In this document: positions 35,109 to 43,735 of the stretch, piece after piece
How the letters are laid out: each line of letters opens with the position of its first letter
Position numbering within the stretch: position 1 is the first letter of the stretch
From: JAYZBC01 sp036339375
Lineage (GTDB): Bacteria; Pseudomonadota; Alphaproteobacteria; MPNO01; UBA2964
Length of the DNA: 44,274 nucleotides
NCBI GenBank assembly: GCA_036339375.1
Contig: JAYZBC010000026.1
Coordinates: forward strand, 1 to 44,274
Direction of reading: 5' to 3'
The notes under the pieces: model-generated
The model's database searches: none
What the model saw: only the letters and a program-made list of their open reading frames with translations
What the model was told of the DNA's origin: nothing
Made by a program: the position numbers and the translations under genes

Positions 35109-35510
35109 TTAACACTCCAACATTATTTTACCGTCTTCGACCCTTAGTTTTATGGGTACTAGCATTCTTCCTAGACATGGTCCCCTTACACATTCCCCGG
35201 TTTCAATTTTAAACATGGCCCCATGGGTAGCACACGAAATATAATCTTTCTTGAATGTAAGAAAAACATCATCCTTCCAATCAAGAGGTGTTCCCTGATG
35301 TGGACAAATATTTATATAGCCAAAAACTTTATTTTCTTTTCTGATTATAAAAAAACGTTCACGTCTTCCTACTCTGAACCCTTTTCCGCCTGGGTTCACC
35401 ATGTCTTTTAAATGGCATAAAAAGGTGTTTCCCCCCAAATCCTGATGAACCTCTTTTGGATTTGATTTAATCACGGTTTTATTTTTGCCATTTTGCAAAT
35501 GCGTTTCCAT
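35109..35510 (-). CDS. Rieske [2Fe-2S] protein
   Basis: A small soluble Rieske protein, 133 residues from the first ATG. The cluster ligands are in CPHQGTPLDW and CATHGAMF, the CxH...CxxH pattern, followed by GECVRGPCLGRMLVPIKLRVEDGKI. It resembles ferredoxin-type Rieske proteins of nitrite reductase small-subunit/dioxygenase class; its redox partner is unknown. Counting from the ATG at 35510 it overlaps the EVE gene by 40 bp. A GTG at 35474 would give a 4-bp GTGA overlap with the EVE stop and is an attractive alternative start. Neither has a strong ribosome site, suggesting translational coupling. Confidence 0.88.
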   Translation of the reverse strand: METHLQNGKNKTVIKSNPKEVHQDLGGNTFLCHLKDMVNPGGKGFRVGRRERFFIIRKENKVFGYINICPHQGTPLDWKDDVFLTFKKDYISCATHGAMFKIETGECVRGPCLGRMLVPIKLRVEDGKIMLEC

Positions 35511-35884
35511 TCATCTTTACTAACTGGAACGACGGAAAGTCGAGATTGCCGCACTAATGCAAAACTTTCCAAAAGCGGTTCTGCCTTAATTTGGGCAAGG
35601 GTTACGGTGTTTTGGACAGGATGCAAGGCCTTTACATCTACCATACCAAATTTACCTGATTTATCAGTATGATCGGGATAGTGTTCCTTTACAATTTCTA
35701 CTACTCCAACAATTTGCTTTTCATTTACTGAGTGATAAAAGAAACCTTTGTCCCCTTTCTTCATGGCCTTCATGTTGTTATTGGCTTGATAATTTCTAAC
35801 ACCATCCCATTCAGCAACGCCCTCCTTTACCTGATCATTCCAAGACCAAGCGCTGGGTTCAGATTTAAACAACCAATATTGCAT
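35471..35884 (-). CDS. EVE domain protein
   Basis: A 137-residue PUA-like EVE domain protein. Signatures are MQYWLFKSEPSAWSWNDQVKEGVAEWDGVRNYQANNNMKAMKKGDKGFFYHSVNEKQIVGVVEI and the terminal block FALVRQSRLSVVPVSKDEW. EVE domains bind modified nucleotides in DNA or RNA; the ligand here is not known. It is preceded by AAGGAA, starts 16 bp after the unknown 363-residue gene and overlaps the Rieske gene, so all three probably share the gpsA transcript. EVE genes near gpsA/tsaD are common in alphaproteobacteria. Confidence 0.93.
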   Translation of the reverse strand: MQYWLFKSEPSAWSWNDQVKEGVAEWDGVRNYQANNNMKAMKKGDKGFFYHSVNEKQIVGVVEIVKEHYPDHTDKSGKFGMVDVKALHPVQNTVTLAQIKAEPLLESFALVRQSRLSVVPVSKDEWKRICKMAKIKP

Positions 35885-35900
35885 AATAAATATTCCTTTT

Positions 35901-36992
35901 TTATAACAAACCCGCTCCGCGAAGGATTTTCCAGGAAAAACTTCCGTCTACAAGGCAAAACCGGCGGGGATTATGTGGCGGTGTAGCAATTGTTTTTAAT
36001 ATTTTATAAATTTCTACATCAATAGGCCCAGAATGCTGAATGATTAATAAATCAGCGCCAGCCTGTGACAATCTTATTAAAGCATTGTCTGCATGATTTA
36101 AAGCACTCAAAGTGAGTGTTTTTTTTGCATCTAAATTAACATTCAAAATTGCGGCTTTTAAACTTTTACCTAATAATTTTGCTTCTACGAGAGCGATGTC
36201 TGGCCAAATAAAATTCCATTTTGAGACTTCTTTTTTTGTTAGCAAACTCAACATTTTATAGTAAACCTTTTTTGTACCCTCTTGAACCATTGCTGCTTTA
36301 ATGGTCTCTGCTTCTGGTACTAAAACGTTTGCCCCTACTTGGAACCCCAAGAGATCAAATGGGAGTGTTTCAAACCATAAGGGCGCAAATTTTGAAAACG
36401 TGAGACTTCCTTCTTGATTGCGAAAGTGATCGAAGGTGAGGGTCCCCATAAATAAAGGTGCGGCTATTATGTAATGATTTTTGATAACGTCAATTTGGCA
36501 AGCGATAGCTAAATTTTGGGTTTTAGAAAATTGTTCGCGTTCAAAAGAGGAAAGAAAATTGTAGGTCTCATATTGGATGTAAATGCGCCTCTTGTCAGCC
36601 CAAGGAGAATTTAAAATATTTCGCGCAATACGTTGATTATCTGGATTGAGATTTTTAGATCCATTTAATGTCTCAATGCTAAAAAACAAATCAGTGGCGT
36701 TTGGATTTAAAAGGACTTCCCCTAATGAAGAAATTTTACGATCTCGGAACGCATCCATTACATATGTTACCAAAAGATGGTTGTTAAAAATTTGAGCGAG
36801 TTCGGTTTGTTCTTTGACAGTTCTCGCCATATAAAATTCTTTAAAAACACTTCCAAAAATCCTCAAACATTTGGCAATATTCAGGTAGGACGGTTCGATA
36901 TGGAGATAGGGACTGGAATTTCTACTTTCTGGGTCCAGTTGTTTATATTTTTCGTAGAAGAGATTTTTCTCAAATTGCGTTTCTGGGGGCAT
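35901..36992 (-). CDS. Unrecognised 363-residue protein coupled to gpsA
   Basis: I do not recognise this family. The protein is predicted soluble, with no signal peptide or membrane segment. Visible stretches include YLHIEPSYLNIAKCLRIFGSVFKEFYMARTV, LFFSIETLNGSKNLNPDNQRIARNILNSPWADKRRIYIQYETYNFL, FETLPFDLLGFQVGANVLVPEAETI and LIRLSQAGADLLIIQHSGPIDVEIYKILKTI. It begins MPPETQFEKN and its ATG shares one base with the gpsA stop (TAATG), so it is a real, translationally coupled gene. The layout of an early helical region plus a later alternating beta/alpha half faintly recalls degenerate EAL-type proteins, but no catalytic motif is present. Confidence 0.8.
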   Translation of the reverse strand: MPPETQFEKNLFYEKYKQLDPESRNSSPYLHIEPSYLNIAKCLRIFGSVFKEFYMARTVKEQTELAQIFNNHLLVTYVMDAFRDRKISSLGEVLLNPNATDLFFSIETLNGSKNLNPDNQRIARNILNSPWADKRRIYIQYETYNFLSSFEREQFSKTQNLAIACQIDVIKNHYIIAAPLFMGTLTFDHFRNQEGSLTFSKFAPLWFETLPFDLLGFQVGANVLVPEAETIKAAMVQEGTKKVYYKMLSLLTKKEVSKWNFIWPDIALVEAKLLGKSLKAAILNVNLDAKKTLTLSALNHADNALIRLSQAGADLLIIQHSGPIDVEIYKILKTIATPPHNPRRFCLVDGSFSWKILRGAGLL

Positions 36993-37996
36993 TAACGAGG
37001 TCGATCCTCCGACCGAAATGGCCTTATCAAAAGCTCTTTGATTGCATGATCCACTGTAATTGTATTGTCTACAATTGCAGAAACAGCTTCAGTAATAGGC
37101 ATTTCAATATTTAGCTTTTTGGCAAGATTTGAAATTGCCGAAGCAGAGGTTACACCTTCTGCGACGGAAAGACGGGTAGCTAGTACTTTTTCAAGTAACT
37201 TTCCTTTCCCTAGTTGTTTGCCCAATGAATAATTTCTTGATTGACTGCTGGTGCATGTGAGGGTTAGGTCGCCCAGCCCGGACAAACCCATCATAGTTTC
37301 TGCGCGTCCACCTTTAGCGAGGCAAAGACGGGTCATTTCGACTAAACCCCGTGTTATCACGGCCGCCCGCGCGTTATTACCTAAACCTCTTCCATCAGTG
37401 ATGCCACAAGCAATGGCCAATACATTCTTAACTGCTCCGCCAATTTCAGCTCCTGTTACATCATCACTGAAATAAGGCCGAAAGTTTTGGTTGCCAATAG
37501 CTTCTACAAGTTCAGCACCAACCGCCGCATCATTGGCTGCTAAAGTAACGGCTGTGGGCATTCCACGGGCCACTTCTTCCGCAAACGTTGGCCCCGAAAG
37601 AATGGCAATTGGTCGGCCAGGAAGAGTATCGTTAACGACTTCAGACATTAATGCCGCTGACTTCAATTCCACCCCTTTAGTACAAACAACTGCAGGAATT
37701 TCTCTAGATAGACTAAAAGGTAATTTGATGATTATGCTTCTTAAATATTGTGCGGGAACCGCTAAAAAAATGGCATCTACTGCGGCAGCATCCTCGAGGA
37801 TGGTGGTTGCTCTTATTCCAGCATCCAGTTGGATGCCGGGGAGAAAGTATTTGTTTTCATGTTGATTGTTTATTTCTTTAGCTACTTTTTCTTCGTGTGC
37901 CCACAAAACTGCTTCGCAACCGGATTGTCTGACTACCTGAGCGAGCGCAGTTCCCCAAGCACCAGCGCCAATAATACCTATGTACGAAATAGTCAT
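36992..37996 (-). CDS. gpsA: Glycerol-3-phosphate dehydrogenase [NAD(P)+]
   Basis: It reduces dihydroxyacetone phosphate to sn-glycerol-3-phosphate for phospholipid synthesis. The 334-residue protein has the Rossmann motif IGIIGAGAWGTALAQV, IFLAVPAQYLRSI, ILSGPTFAEEVARGMPTAVTLA, the catalytic-lysine block AEIGGAVKNVLAIACGITDGRGLGNNARAAVITRGLVEM and MMGLSGLGDLTLTCTSSQSRNYSLG. The length is normal. It lies downstream of tsaD on the same strand (164-bp gap containing a small hairpin at 38092-38115), as in most alphaproteobacteria. Confidence 0.97.
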   Translation of the reverse strand: MTISYIGIIGAGAWGTALAQVVRQSGCEAVLWAHEEKVAKEINNQHENKYFLPGIQLDAGIRATTILEDAAAVDAIFLAVPAQYLRSIIIKLPFSLSREIPAVVCTKGVELKSAALMSEVVNDTLPGRPIAILSGPTFAEEVARGMPTAVTLAANDAAVGAELVEAIGNQNFRPYFSDDVTGAEIGGAVKNVLAIACGITDGRGLGNNARAAVITRGLVEMTRLCLAKGGRAETMMGLSGLGDLTLTCTSSQSRNYSLGKQLGKGKLLEKVLATRLSVAEGVTSASAISNLAKKLNIEMPITEAVSAIVDNTITVDHAIKELLIRPFRSEDRPR

Positions 37997-38091
37997 TTTA
38001 AAACTGCGTTCCTAATGAGGACGAAATATTCAAATTTTTGAACGGTTCAGTCAAAATATAAAAAAAGGGTATCATACACATCCAAAGAAGA

Positions 38092-38115
38092 GCACTGCAA
38101 ACTGATTTCCAGTGC
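38092..38115 (-). repeat. Hairpin-forming inverted repeat between tsaD and gpsA
   Basis: GCACTG and CAGTGC form a perfect 6-bp stem around a 12-nt loop. On the minus strand the stem is followed by the T-rich CTCTTCTTT. It may attenuate tsaD transcription before gpsA; it is too short to call a terminator with confidence. Confidence 0.3.
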
Positions 38116-38160
38116 GGTTTGTATTATAAAACCCCACCTAGACTTTCAAAAACACTTTTA

Positions 38161-39210
38161 TCATGGACCTGTCTTATTTTTTTTAAGGTTTAAATCTAGT
38201 GGCCAACGAGGTTTAGGCGAAAAATCCAGGTTGTCCACCAACCCTAACCTCAGGCGCTCAACACCTGCCCATGCTATCATAGCACCATTGTCCGTGCACA
38301 ATTGAGGAGGTGGTGCTGTGAATTTCATTCCATTTTGTTCAACCAAAATTTTAAGCCGTTTTCGCAATTCCAAATTTGCAGCAACACCACCTGCTGCTAC
38401 GAGTGATTTTCCCAAAGGAAAGTGTTTTTTAAATATGTTAATTGCGTTTTGGGTTCTGTCAGCAACAACGTCGTTTACAGCCAATTGAAAGTCAGCACAC
38501 AAGTTTGAAGCGTCGGTTGATGTGATTTTATTTAGTGGTTTGTCTTGAATGGCATACCGAACAGCGGTCTTTAAACCAGAAAATGAAAAATCACAACCTT
38601 TTCTTCCTTTAAGTGGGCGAGGGAGCGAAAAAACACCGACTTTGCCTTTTCGAGCCATTTTTTCGACGGAAGGACCACCTGGTAATCCAAGACAGAGCAT
38701 TTTTGCAGTTTTGTCAAAAGCCTCACCCACAGCGTCATCCAGTGTTTTGCCAAGTTGTTGGTACTGATTCACATCTTTAACAATTAGAAACTGTGTATGT
38801 CCGCCAGAAATTAAAAGGAGGAGATATGGAAAAGAAACCTTATTTGTTAAGCGCGCTGTTAATGCGTGTCCCTCTAAATGATTAATTGCCAGAAATGGGA
38901 TATTTCTTGCTACTGCTATAGCTTTTCCGGTCATGAGTCCAACAATTACACCACCTATTAAGCCCGGCCCAGCTGTTGCGGCAACCGCATCGACTTCAGC
39001 GAAAGTTATATCAGCTTGATGTAGTGCTTGGGTTACCACCCCATTTATTTTTTCGAGGTGGGCTCTAGCAGCAATTTCAGGTACCACTCCGCCAAATGGG
39101 GCGTGATGAACCAGTTGGGAGTAAATTATATTAGACAGGATTTCACCCCTATCATTTACCACTGATGCTGCGGTTTCATCACAACTTGTTTCTATTCCAA
39201 GGATCTTCAT
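38161..39210 (-). CDS. tsaD: tRNA N6-adenosine threonylcarbamoyltransferase
   Basis: The ASKHA-fold catalytic subunit that transfers threonylcarbamoyl to A37 of ANN-decoding tRNAs, including tRNA-Thr. The 349-residue protein shows ILGIETSCDETAASVV, the metal-binding HLEGHALTARL, LLLISGGHTQFLIVKD, GEAFDKTAKMLCLGLPGGPSVEKMA, the SFSGLKTAV block and the late DNGAMIAWAGVERL. Its start lies 92 bp from hemC on the other strand. Its substrate position, A37, is the first base after the group I intron in the tRNA-Thr gene 4.5 kb away; this link is coincidental as far as I can tell. Confidence 0.97.
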   Translation of the reverse strand: MKILGIETSCDETAASVVNDRGEILSNIIYSQLVHHAPFGGVVPEIAARAHLEKINGVVTQALHQADITFAEVDAVAATAGPGLIGGVIVGLMTGKAIAVARNIPFLAINHLEGHALTARLTNKVSFPYLLLLISGGHTQFLIVKDVNQYQQLGKTLDDAVGEAFDKTAKMLCLGLPGGPSVEKMARKGKVGVFSLPRPLKGRKGCDFSFSGLKTAVRYAIQDKPLNKITSTDASNLCADFQLAVNDVVADRTQNAINIFKKHFPLGKSLVAAGGVAANLELRKRLKILVEQNGMKFTAPPPQLCTDNGAMIAWAGVERLRLGLVDNLDFSPKPRWPLDLNLKKNKTGP

Positions 39211-39252
39211 TGTGAAACATTTTATCGTATAATTTATTTTTTCTCTAATTTT

Positions 39253-39281
39253 TTGACAGAATTTATTTGTTAAATTGTTAA
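39253..39281 (+). promoter_or_regulatory. Possible promoter of the hemC operon
   Basis: A perfect TTGACA at 39253-39258 is followed after 17 nt by TGTTAA at 39276-39281. Transcription would begin near 39288, just before the preferred hemC ATG at 39303. The -10 is poor, so the call depends on the -35 and the position. Confidence 0.35.
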
Positions 39282-39302
39282 AACCTGATGTACAGGTTGT
39301 TC

Positions 39303-40229
39303 ATGAAAAGTTTATTTCGAATTGCAACTCGCAGCAGTCCTTTAGCATTGGCCCAAGCTAATGAAGTGAAGGACGCCCTTACGTCAGTTGATCCAACCCT
39401 AGTTGCAGAAAAAAAAATAGAAATAAAAACATTTAAAACTAGTGGTGATTTAATTCAAATCGGATCATTAGCTGAAGCAGGAGGCAAGGGTCTTTTTACT
39501 AAGGAAGTTGAAGCTGCACTTCTTAAAGGTGAAGCGGAAATTGCTGTTCATTCAATGAAGGACATGCCGTCTTATTTGCCGGATGGACTTGTAATTGGTG
39601 CTTTTTTAAAAAGGCAAGACCCTCGTGATGCGCTAATATCTAGGGCAGAAAAAAATTTATCCAGTCTGCGTCCAGGTTCAATTGTTGGAACAGCCTCTCT
39701 TCGTCGAAAAGCAATTCTTCTTCGAAAACGTCCAGACGTTAGAACAGTGTCGCTCCGCGGTAATGTTGAGACCCGACTAAAAAAAGTAAAAGAGGGAGTT
39801 GTCGACGCAACATTTCTGGCGATTGCTGGCCTCAAGAGACTCGGTATGGTTGATCATGTTTCTAATATTCTGGAGCCCGAAGAAATGTTGCCTGCGGTTT
39901 GTCAGGGTGTGATTGGTATTGAGTGCAGAAAAAATGATTTAAAGACTTTATCATTAATTAGAGCGATCGATGATTTGAATACACGGTATCAAACGCAAGC
40001 TGAAAGGGCCTTTTTGAAAGAGTTAGATGGTTCTTGCCAAACACCGATTGCGGGGCTTGCTACCCTGAAAAATGAGAAAATTTTTATGCGTGCGATGATT
40101 TTAAAACCAGATGGTAGTGAATGTCACCAAAGTGAAGGCGAAGGATCCGTGGGGGAAGCTTCAGATATAGGCATTGCGGTTGCACAAGAAATTCGCGCGC
40201 GTGCAGGAAAAGAATTTTTGAATTTCTGA
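39303..40229 (+). CDS. hemC: Porphobilinogen deaminase (hydroxymethylbilane synthase)
   Basis: It polymerises four porphobilinogens to hydroxymethylbilane in haem synthesis. Of about 308 residues, blocks include FRIATRSSPLALAQANEV, GGKGLFTKEVEAALLKGEAEIAVHSMKDMPSYLPDGLVIGAFLKRQDPRDALIS, VGTASLRRKAILLRKRPDVRTVSLRGNVETRLKKV and the dipyrromethane-cofactor cysteine in ELDGSCQTPIAGLA. The ATG at 39303 has CAGG about 6 nt upstream and gives the usual N-terminus; an ATG at 39288 is in frame but lacks a ribosome site. It is the first gene of the hemC-hemD-mitofilin-hemY run. Confidence 0.96.
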   Translation: MKSLFRIATRSSPLALAQANEVKDALTSVDPTLVAEKKIEIKTFKTSGDLIQIGSLAEAGGKGLFTKEVEAALLKGEAEIAVHSMKDMPSYLPDGLVIGAFLKRQDPRDALISRAEKNLSSLRPGSIVGTASLRRKAILLRKRPDVRTVSLRGNVETRLKKVKEGVVDATFLAIAGLKRLGMVDHVSNILEPEEMLPAVCQGVIGIECRKNDLKTLSLIRAIDDLNTRYQTQAERAFLKELDGSCQTPIAGLATLKNEKIFMRAMILKPDGSECHQSEGEGSVGEASDIGIAVAQEIRARAGKEFLNF

Positions 40230-40243
40230 TACGGGGTCTGAAG

Positions 40244-40969
40244 ATGCGTGTTTTAATTACTCGACATCAACAAGCAGCAAAATCTTTAAAAAAAGATCTT
40301 ATAGCTCTCGGGTTTTTAACACTTTTAGAACCTCTTCTTTGCATTGAATTTTTAAAATGTAGCATTCGGTTTAAAGGTGTAAATGCAATACTCGTGACTA
40401 GCAGTAACGCTGCTCGAGCGTTAGCTTTGGCAACAAAAAAAAGAAACATTAAAATTTATGCTGTTGGCGATGCCACGGCGTTAGTTTTGAAAAAACAAGG
40501 GTTCTCAACGGTTGTAAGTGCCAAAGGAAATTCTCTTGATTTGTTAAACCTTGTTACTGATTGTGTTGACCCAAAGAAAGGTAAATTATTGTATGTTTCC
40601 GGTGAAGAAGTAGCGAGTGATTTTCCAAAACATCTAATTGGACGTGGCTTTACACTTGAAAGAGCAATTTTATATAGGGCACTGCCAGCAAATGATTTCT
40701 CTGAGGGGACTATAAAATCTCTCCAGAATAACGAAATAGATGTTATTTTGCTTTTTTCTCCCCGAACAGCCAAAATTTTTGTTAAACTTATTGTTAAAAT
40801 TGGTTTAAATGAATTTTGCTCAACGATATCTGCAGTTTGTTTGTCCAGGTCGGTAGCTTGCGAAGTTGACCAATTACATTGGCACAAAATGGTGATCGCT
40901 AAGACACCTAATCATGTGTCTATGATTGCGGCATTATCTGAATTACGCAGCGAAATTAACAGTGAATAA
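40244..40969 (+). CDS. hemD: Uroporphyrinogen-III synthase
   Basis: It closes hydroxymethylbilane to uroporphyrinogen III. The 241-residue protein has the weakly conserved two-lobed HemD pattern: MRVLITRHQQAAKSLKKDLIALGF, AILVTSSNAARAL, IYAVGDATALVLKKQGF, LLYVSGEEVASDFPKHL, DVILLFSPRTAKIFVKL and TISAVCLSRSVACEV. HemD sequences diverge fast; the position 14 bp after hemC makes the call firm. Confidence 0.93.
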   Translation: MRVLITRHQQAAKSLKKDLIALGFLTLLEPLLCIEFLKCSIRFKGVNAILVTSSNAARALALATKKRNIKIYAVGDATALVLKKQGFSTVVSAKGNSLDLLNLVTDCVDPKKGKLLYVSGEEVASDFPKHLIGRGFTLERAILYRALPANDFSEGTIKSLQNNEIDVILLFSPRTAKIFVKLIVKIGLNEFCSTISAVCLSRSVACEVDQLHWHKMVIAKTPNHVSMIAALSELRSEINSE

Positions 40970-40971
40970 AA

Positions 40972-42147
40972 GTGACCAAAATCAAAAATACGAAGAAAAA
41001 AAAGCCCTTGTCTGATTCTAAGAAACAAACAGTTTCGGAGGCAGGGGTAAGTAAAGCAAAGGCCATTTCAGAAAAAAAAGGTATTTTGGAAGCTATCCGA
41101 CCCCGCCAAGGCCTATCCTGGAAATTGGTTTTACTTTTCTTGTTTTTTATCGGAATTGGGACGGCATACATTACATGGTCCAAATGGAATTCAGCCGTTC
41201 CCAAATGGATGTTAACAGCATTTGCACCTCAACAGGAACCGGATAAAGCCAAATTAATTGTCTCACGTGTTAATAAGCTAGCCGCAAGTGTTTTTAAATT
41301 GGAAAAGAATTTAGATGCTATCAACGGTGAATTAACAAATAAATCATCAGAAACTAAAAATTTCATGAATACAGCAACTAACAACTTAGATAGAAGAATG
41401 GAAAAATTGGAAGAAAAATTTGTTGCATTTATGAAATTGAAAACTCTAAACAAAAGTCACATCTCAACTGAAATCAGCAACCAATCCAAAGAGAGGTTTG
41501 ACCTCTTATTAACAGAAAACAAAAAACTCCAATTATTGGTTAAAAACTTTAACAACCGTTTGGAGGCACTTGAAGCACGTCCAAAAAAATACGGTAATTT
41601 ACCGAAAGGCAACACCTTGCTTTTGGCAATTGGACAGTTGCGAGGACTGGTGGAATCGTCTTCCAGTTTTCAGGAAGCTTTGGAAACGGTCATAGTTTTG
41701 GGGAAGGACGAAAGCGCTTTAACAGATCCAATTGAGATTCTTTCAGAACATGCAGAAAAGGGAGTACCGGAATTTGGACAGCTCAAAAATAGTTTCGGCA
41801 AAATCGTTGGAGCAATAATTCGAGCTAGCAACGCCCCAAAAAACCATGGTTGGGTGGATAAGGCCCTCGAAAAAGTTAAAAATTTAATTACAATTAGGCC
41901 AGTAGGGCACAAAGCGGCTGAGCGCAAGGATCTTTTTGGGCAAATTGCACGGGCAGAATTACGTATGGATTCTGGAGATCTAAAAGGAGCGGTTAAAATT
42001 GTCTCAGCATTAGAGAAAAAAATAAGGAAGCCTGCTGAAAACTGGCTAACATTAGCTAGAGCCAGGTTATCAGTGAATTTAGCCATTTCACAATTATTTT
42101 CGAAGGCTCTAATCCTTTCTAAGGAATTAAGGTCTGGTATCAAATGA
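40972..42147 (+). CDS. Mitofilin-like/HemX-type inner-membrane protein
   Basis: A 391-residue bitopic membrane protein with a basic cytoplasmic N-terminus (KIKNTKKKKPL...), one transmembrane segment near residues 48-68 (LSWKLVLLFLFFIGIGTAYITW) and a long periplasmic helical/coiled-coil region. The C-terminal third (LLLAIGQLRGLVESSSSFQEALETV ... LRMDSGDLKGAVKIVSAL) has the shape of the alphaproteobacterial COG4223/mitofilin group found in hem operons. Mitochondrial mitofilin (Mic60) shapes cristae; a parallel role in bacterial intracytoplasmic membrane has been proposed. It starts with GTG, 2 bp after hemD, and overlaps hemY by 4 bp. Confidence 0.85.
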   Translation: MTKIKNTKKKKPLSDSKKQTVSEAGVSKAKAISEKKGILEAIRPRQGLSWKLVLLFLFFIGIGTAYITWSKWNSAVPKWMLTAFAPQQEPDKAKLIVSRVNKLAASVFKLEKNLDAINGELTNKSSETKNFMNTATNNLDRRMEKLEEKFVAFMKLKTLNKSHISTEISNQSKERFDLLLTENKKLQLLVKNFNNRLEALEARPKKYGNLPKGNTLLLAIGQLRGLVESSSSFQEALETVIVLGKDESALTDPIEILSEHAEKGVPEFGQLKNSFGKIVGAIIRASNAPKNHGWVDKALEKVKNLITIRPVGHKAAERKDLFGQIARAELRMDSGDLKGAVKIVSALEKKIRKPAENWLTLARARLSVNLAISQLFSKALILSKELRSGIK

Positions 42148-43487
42148 TTAGGGCCACCCTTTTTATTACAGTTGCTGCTGCATTTATTTTTGCTTCTGTC
42201 TGGCTTGTTGAAAGGCCTGGTTATGTTATTCTCACTTGGGAAGGGTGGCAGGTAAACACTAAAGTTTCCGTCTTAATTTTTACTACTATTTTGTTTCTAG
42301 TGGTTTTCTGTTTTCTCTATCGGATTTGGCTTGGTTTAAAAAGAACTCCCGCTGCAATTATTCAAGCCCGTCAACGACAAAAACGTATTCGTGGTTATAA
42401 GGCCCTTACCCAGGGGATGGTAGCGGTAGCTGCGGGTGATGCGACAGAGGCTCGTCGTCAGGCACAAAAGGTTAACGGGCTTTTAGGAGAACCTCCCTTA
42501 ACCAAATTATTGTCTGCACAAGCGGCACAATTAAATGGTGATGAGAAATCAGCCAAAATTTATTTTAACGAAATGTTGAAAAGACCAGAAACATCTTTCC
42601 TCGGGCTACGTGGTCTACTTATGCAAGCCCAACGGAATGGAAAAAATACGGAGGCCCTGGAATTAGCGGGTAGGGCTCATACTTTAAAACCGAAAACACC
42701 GTGGATTTTGAAGACTTTATTTGATTTGCAGTTGAAAGAGGGTGAGTGGCGTCAAGCTTTGAACACACTTGATCAAGCAATAAAAAATAAAGCTTTTGAG
42801 CAAACCCAAGGGAAAAAACTACGGACGGCTGTTTTGTTGGCTTGCAGTCTAAAGGCGGAAAAAGAAAAAAAATTCAATGATGCATTTTCTTATGCAAAGA
42901 AGGCTCAAAATGAGCGGAAAGATTATTTGCCTGCTATCGTAATATTGGCCCGTTTTATGCAAAAAACAGGAAAAACTCGGGCCATGGAAAATTTGATTGA
43001 GGAAACTTGGGGTAGCACGCCACATCCACTTCTTGCTAAATATTATGCAGATGTTCCAAAAGCCAAAGATGCGTTATCTATCGTAAAAAGGATGGAAAAC
43101 TTGCGGGAAAAGAATTTAGACCATTCTGAAAGTCGAATTGCGTTAGCACAAAGTTTGATAGAAGCAAAAATCTGGGGTGCAGCGCGCACCCTTCTTGAGG
43201 AACTCGGGCTTAAAGAGGCACCGGCGAGAGTGTGTCGAATGATGGCCAAATTGGAAGAAGGACAAAATCAAGATACGCAAAAGGCACATTACTGGTGGGT
43301 TCGAGCGTCGGATGCTGCTCCAGAGCCTACTTGGGTCTGTGACGATTGTGGATCCGTTCCCCCTGCTTGGACCCCAGTTTGTAGTCGCTGTGATGCTGTA
43401 GGTACTTTTGATTGGCGTACGCCAGAACATAAAAAACCTGTGTCGTTGGCATTTAACCCTGAACCCGAAATAATAGTTCCGGAATAG
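42144..43487 (+). CDS. hemY: HemY-type tetratricopeptide inner-membrane protein
   Basis: A 447-residue protein with two N-terminal transmembrane segments (AAAFIFASVWLV and VSVLIFTTILFLVVFCFLYRIWLGL) separated by the GYVILTWEGWQV loop, followed by TPR-like helices (AARRQAQKVNGLLGE, LAGRAHTLKPKTPWILKTLFDLQLKEG). The C-terminus carries a four-cysteine zinc-ribbon-like element, WVCDDCGSVPPAWTPVCSRCDAVGTFDW, as usual for alphaproteobacterial HemY. This is not the protoporphyrinogen oxidase also called HemY; its role in haem synthesis is unclear. It starts in an ATGA overlap with the previous gene. Confidence 0.92.
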   Translation: MIRATLFITVAAAFIFASVWLVERPGYVILTWEGWQVNTKVSVLIFTTILFLVVFCFLYRIWLGLKRTPAAIIQARQRQKRIRGYKALTQGMVAVAAGDATEARRQAQKVNGLLGEPPLTKLLSAQAAQLNGDEKSAKIYFNEMLKRPETSFLGLRGLLMQAQRNGKNTEALELAGRAHTLKPKTPWILKTLFDLQLKEGEWRQALNTLDQAIKNKAFEQTQGKKLRTAVLLACSLKAEKEKKFNDAFSYAKKAQNERKDYLPAIVILARFMQKTGKTRAMENLIEETWGSTPHPLLAKYYADVPKAKDALSIVKRMENLREKNLDHSESRIALAQSLIEAKIWGAARTLLEELGLKEAPARVCRMMAKLEEGQNQDTQKAHYWWVRASDAAPEPTWVCDDCGSVPPAWTPVCSRCDAVGTFDWRTPEHKKPVSLAFNPEPEIIVPE

Positions 43488-43531
43488 CCGAGACAAAAGC
43501 AATAGAAGGAAGATAGAAATAAAAATCTGAA

Positions 43532-43562
43532 TTGAACTATAAAAAAATTTTTATTAGTTCAA
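43532..43562. repeat. AT-rich inverted repeat after hemY
   Basis: TTGAACTA...TAGTTCAA enclose nearly complementary A and T runs, giving an almost perfect stem of about 14 bp with one unpaired base, 45 bp after the hemY stop. It lacks GC pairs and a trailing T run on the plus strand, so terminator activity is uncertain. Confidence 0.4.
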
Positions 43563-43695
43563 AAAATATTCAGAGGTTTATAATTTTTTGTGTCTGGGTT
43601 TTATACTTTAAAAGGTAAGCCGCCGCCGGGGCTTGTTCCAAAAAAAAAAATTATTTACGCTGTAAGGATGTTAAAGTTGTTTAAATTGATTACCC

Positions 43696-43722
43696 TTGTT
43701 TGCGCTATCATAAAAGTATATC
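43696..43722 (+). promoter_or_regulatory. Possible promoter of the tRNA-Thr gene
   Basis: TTGTTT at 43696-43701 and TATATC at 43717-43722 (15-nt spacing) sit so that transcription would begin a few bases before the tRNA at 43736. Both hexamers deviate from consensus and the spacing is short. Confidence 0.25.
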
Positions 43723-43735
43723 TGATTTAATTTAT

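Noticed and set aside
35901..36992. Degenerate EAL-domain similarity of the unknown gpsA-linked protein.
   Set aside because: Only a vague spacing resemblance; no EAL, DDFGTG or other signature motif is present, so no function is assigned.
38039..38049. TGAACGGTTCA as a LexA (SOS) box before gpsA.
   Set aside because: Alphaproteobacterial LexA boxes are direct repeats GTTC-N7-GTTC; this is a compact palindrome lying downstream of tsaD in the transcript.
43618..43645. Hairpin AAGCC/GGCTT followed by a run of A after hemY, considered as a terminator.
   Set aside because: The homopolymer is A, not T, on the coding strand and the stem is only about 5 bp; no gene on the other strand needs termination there.
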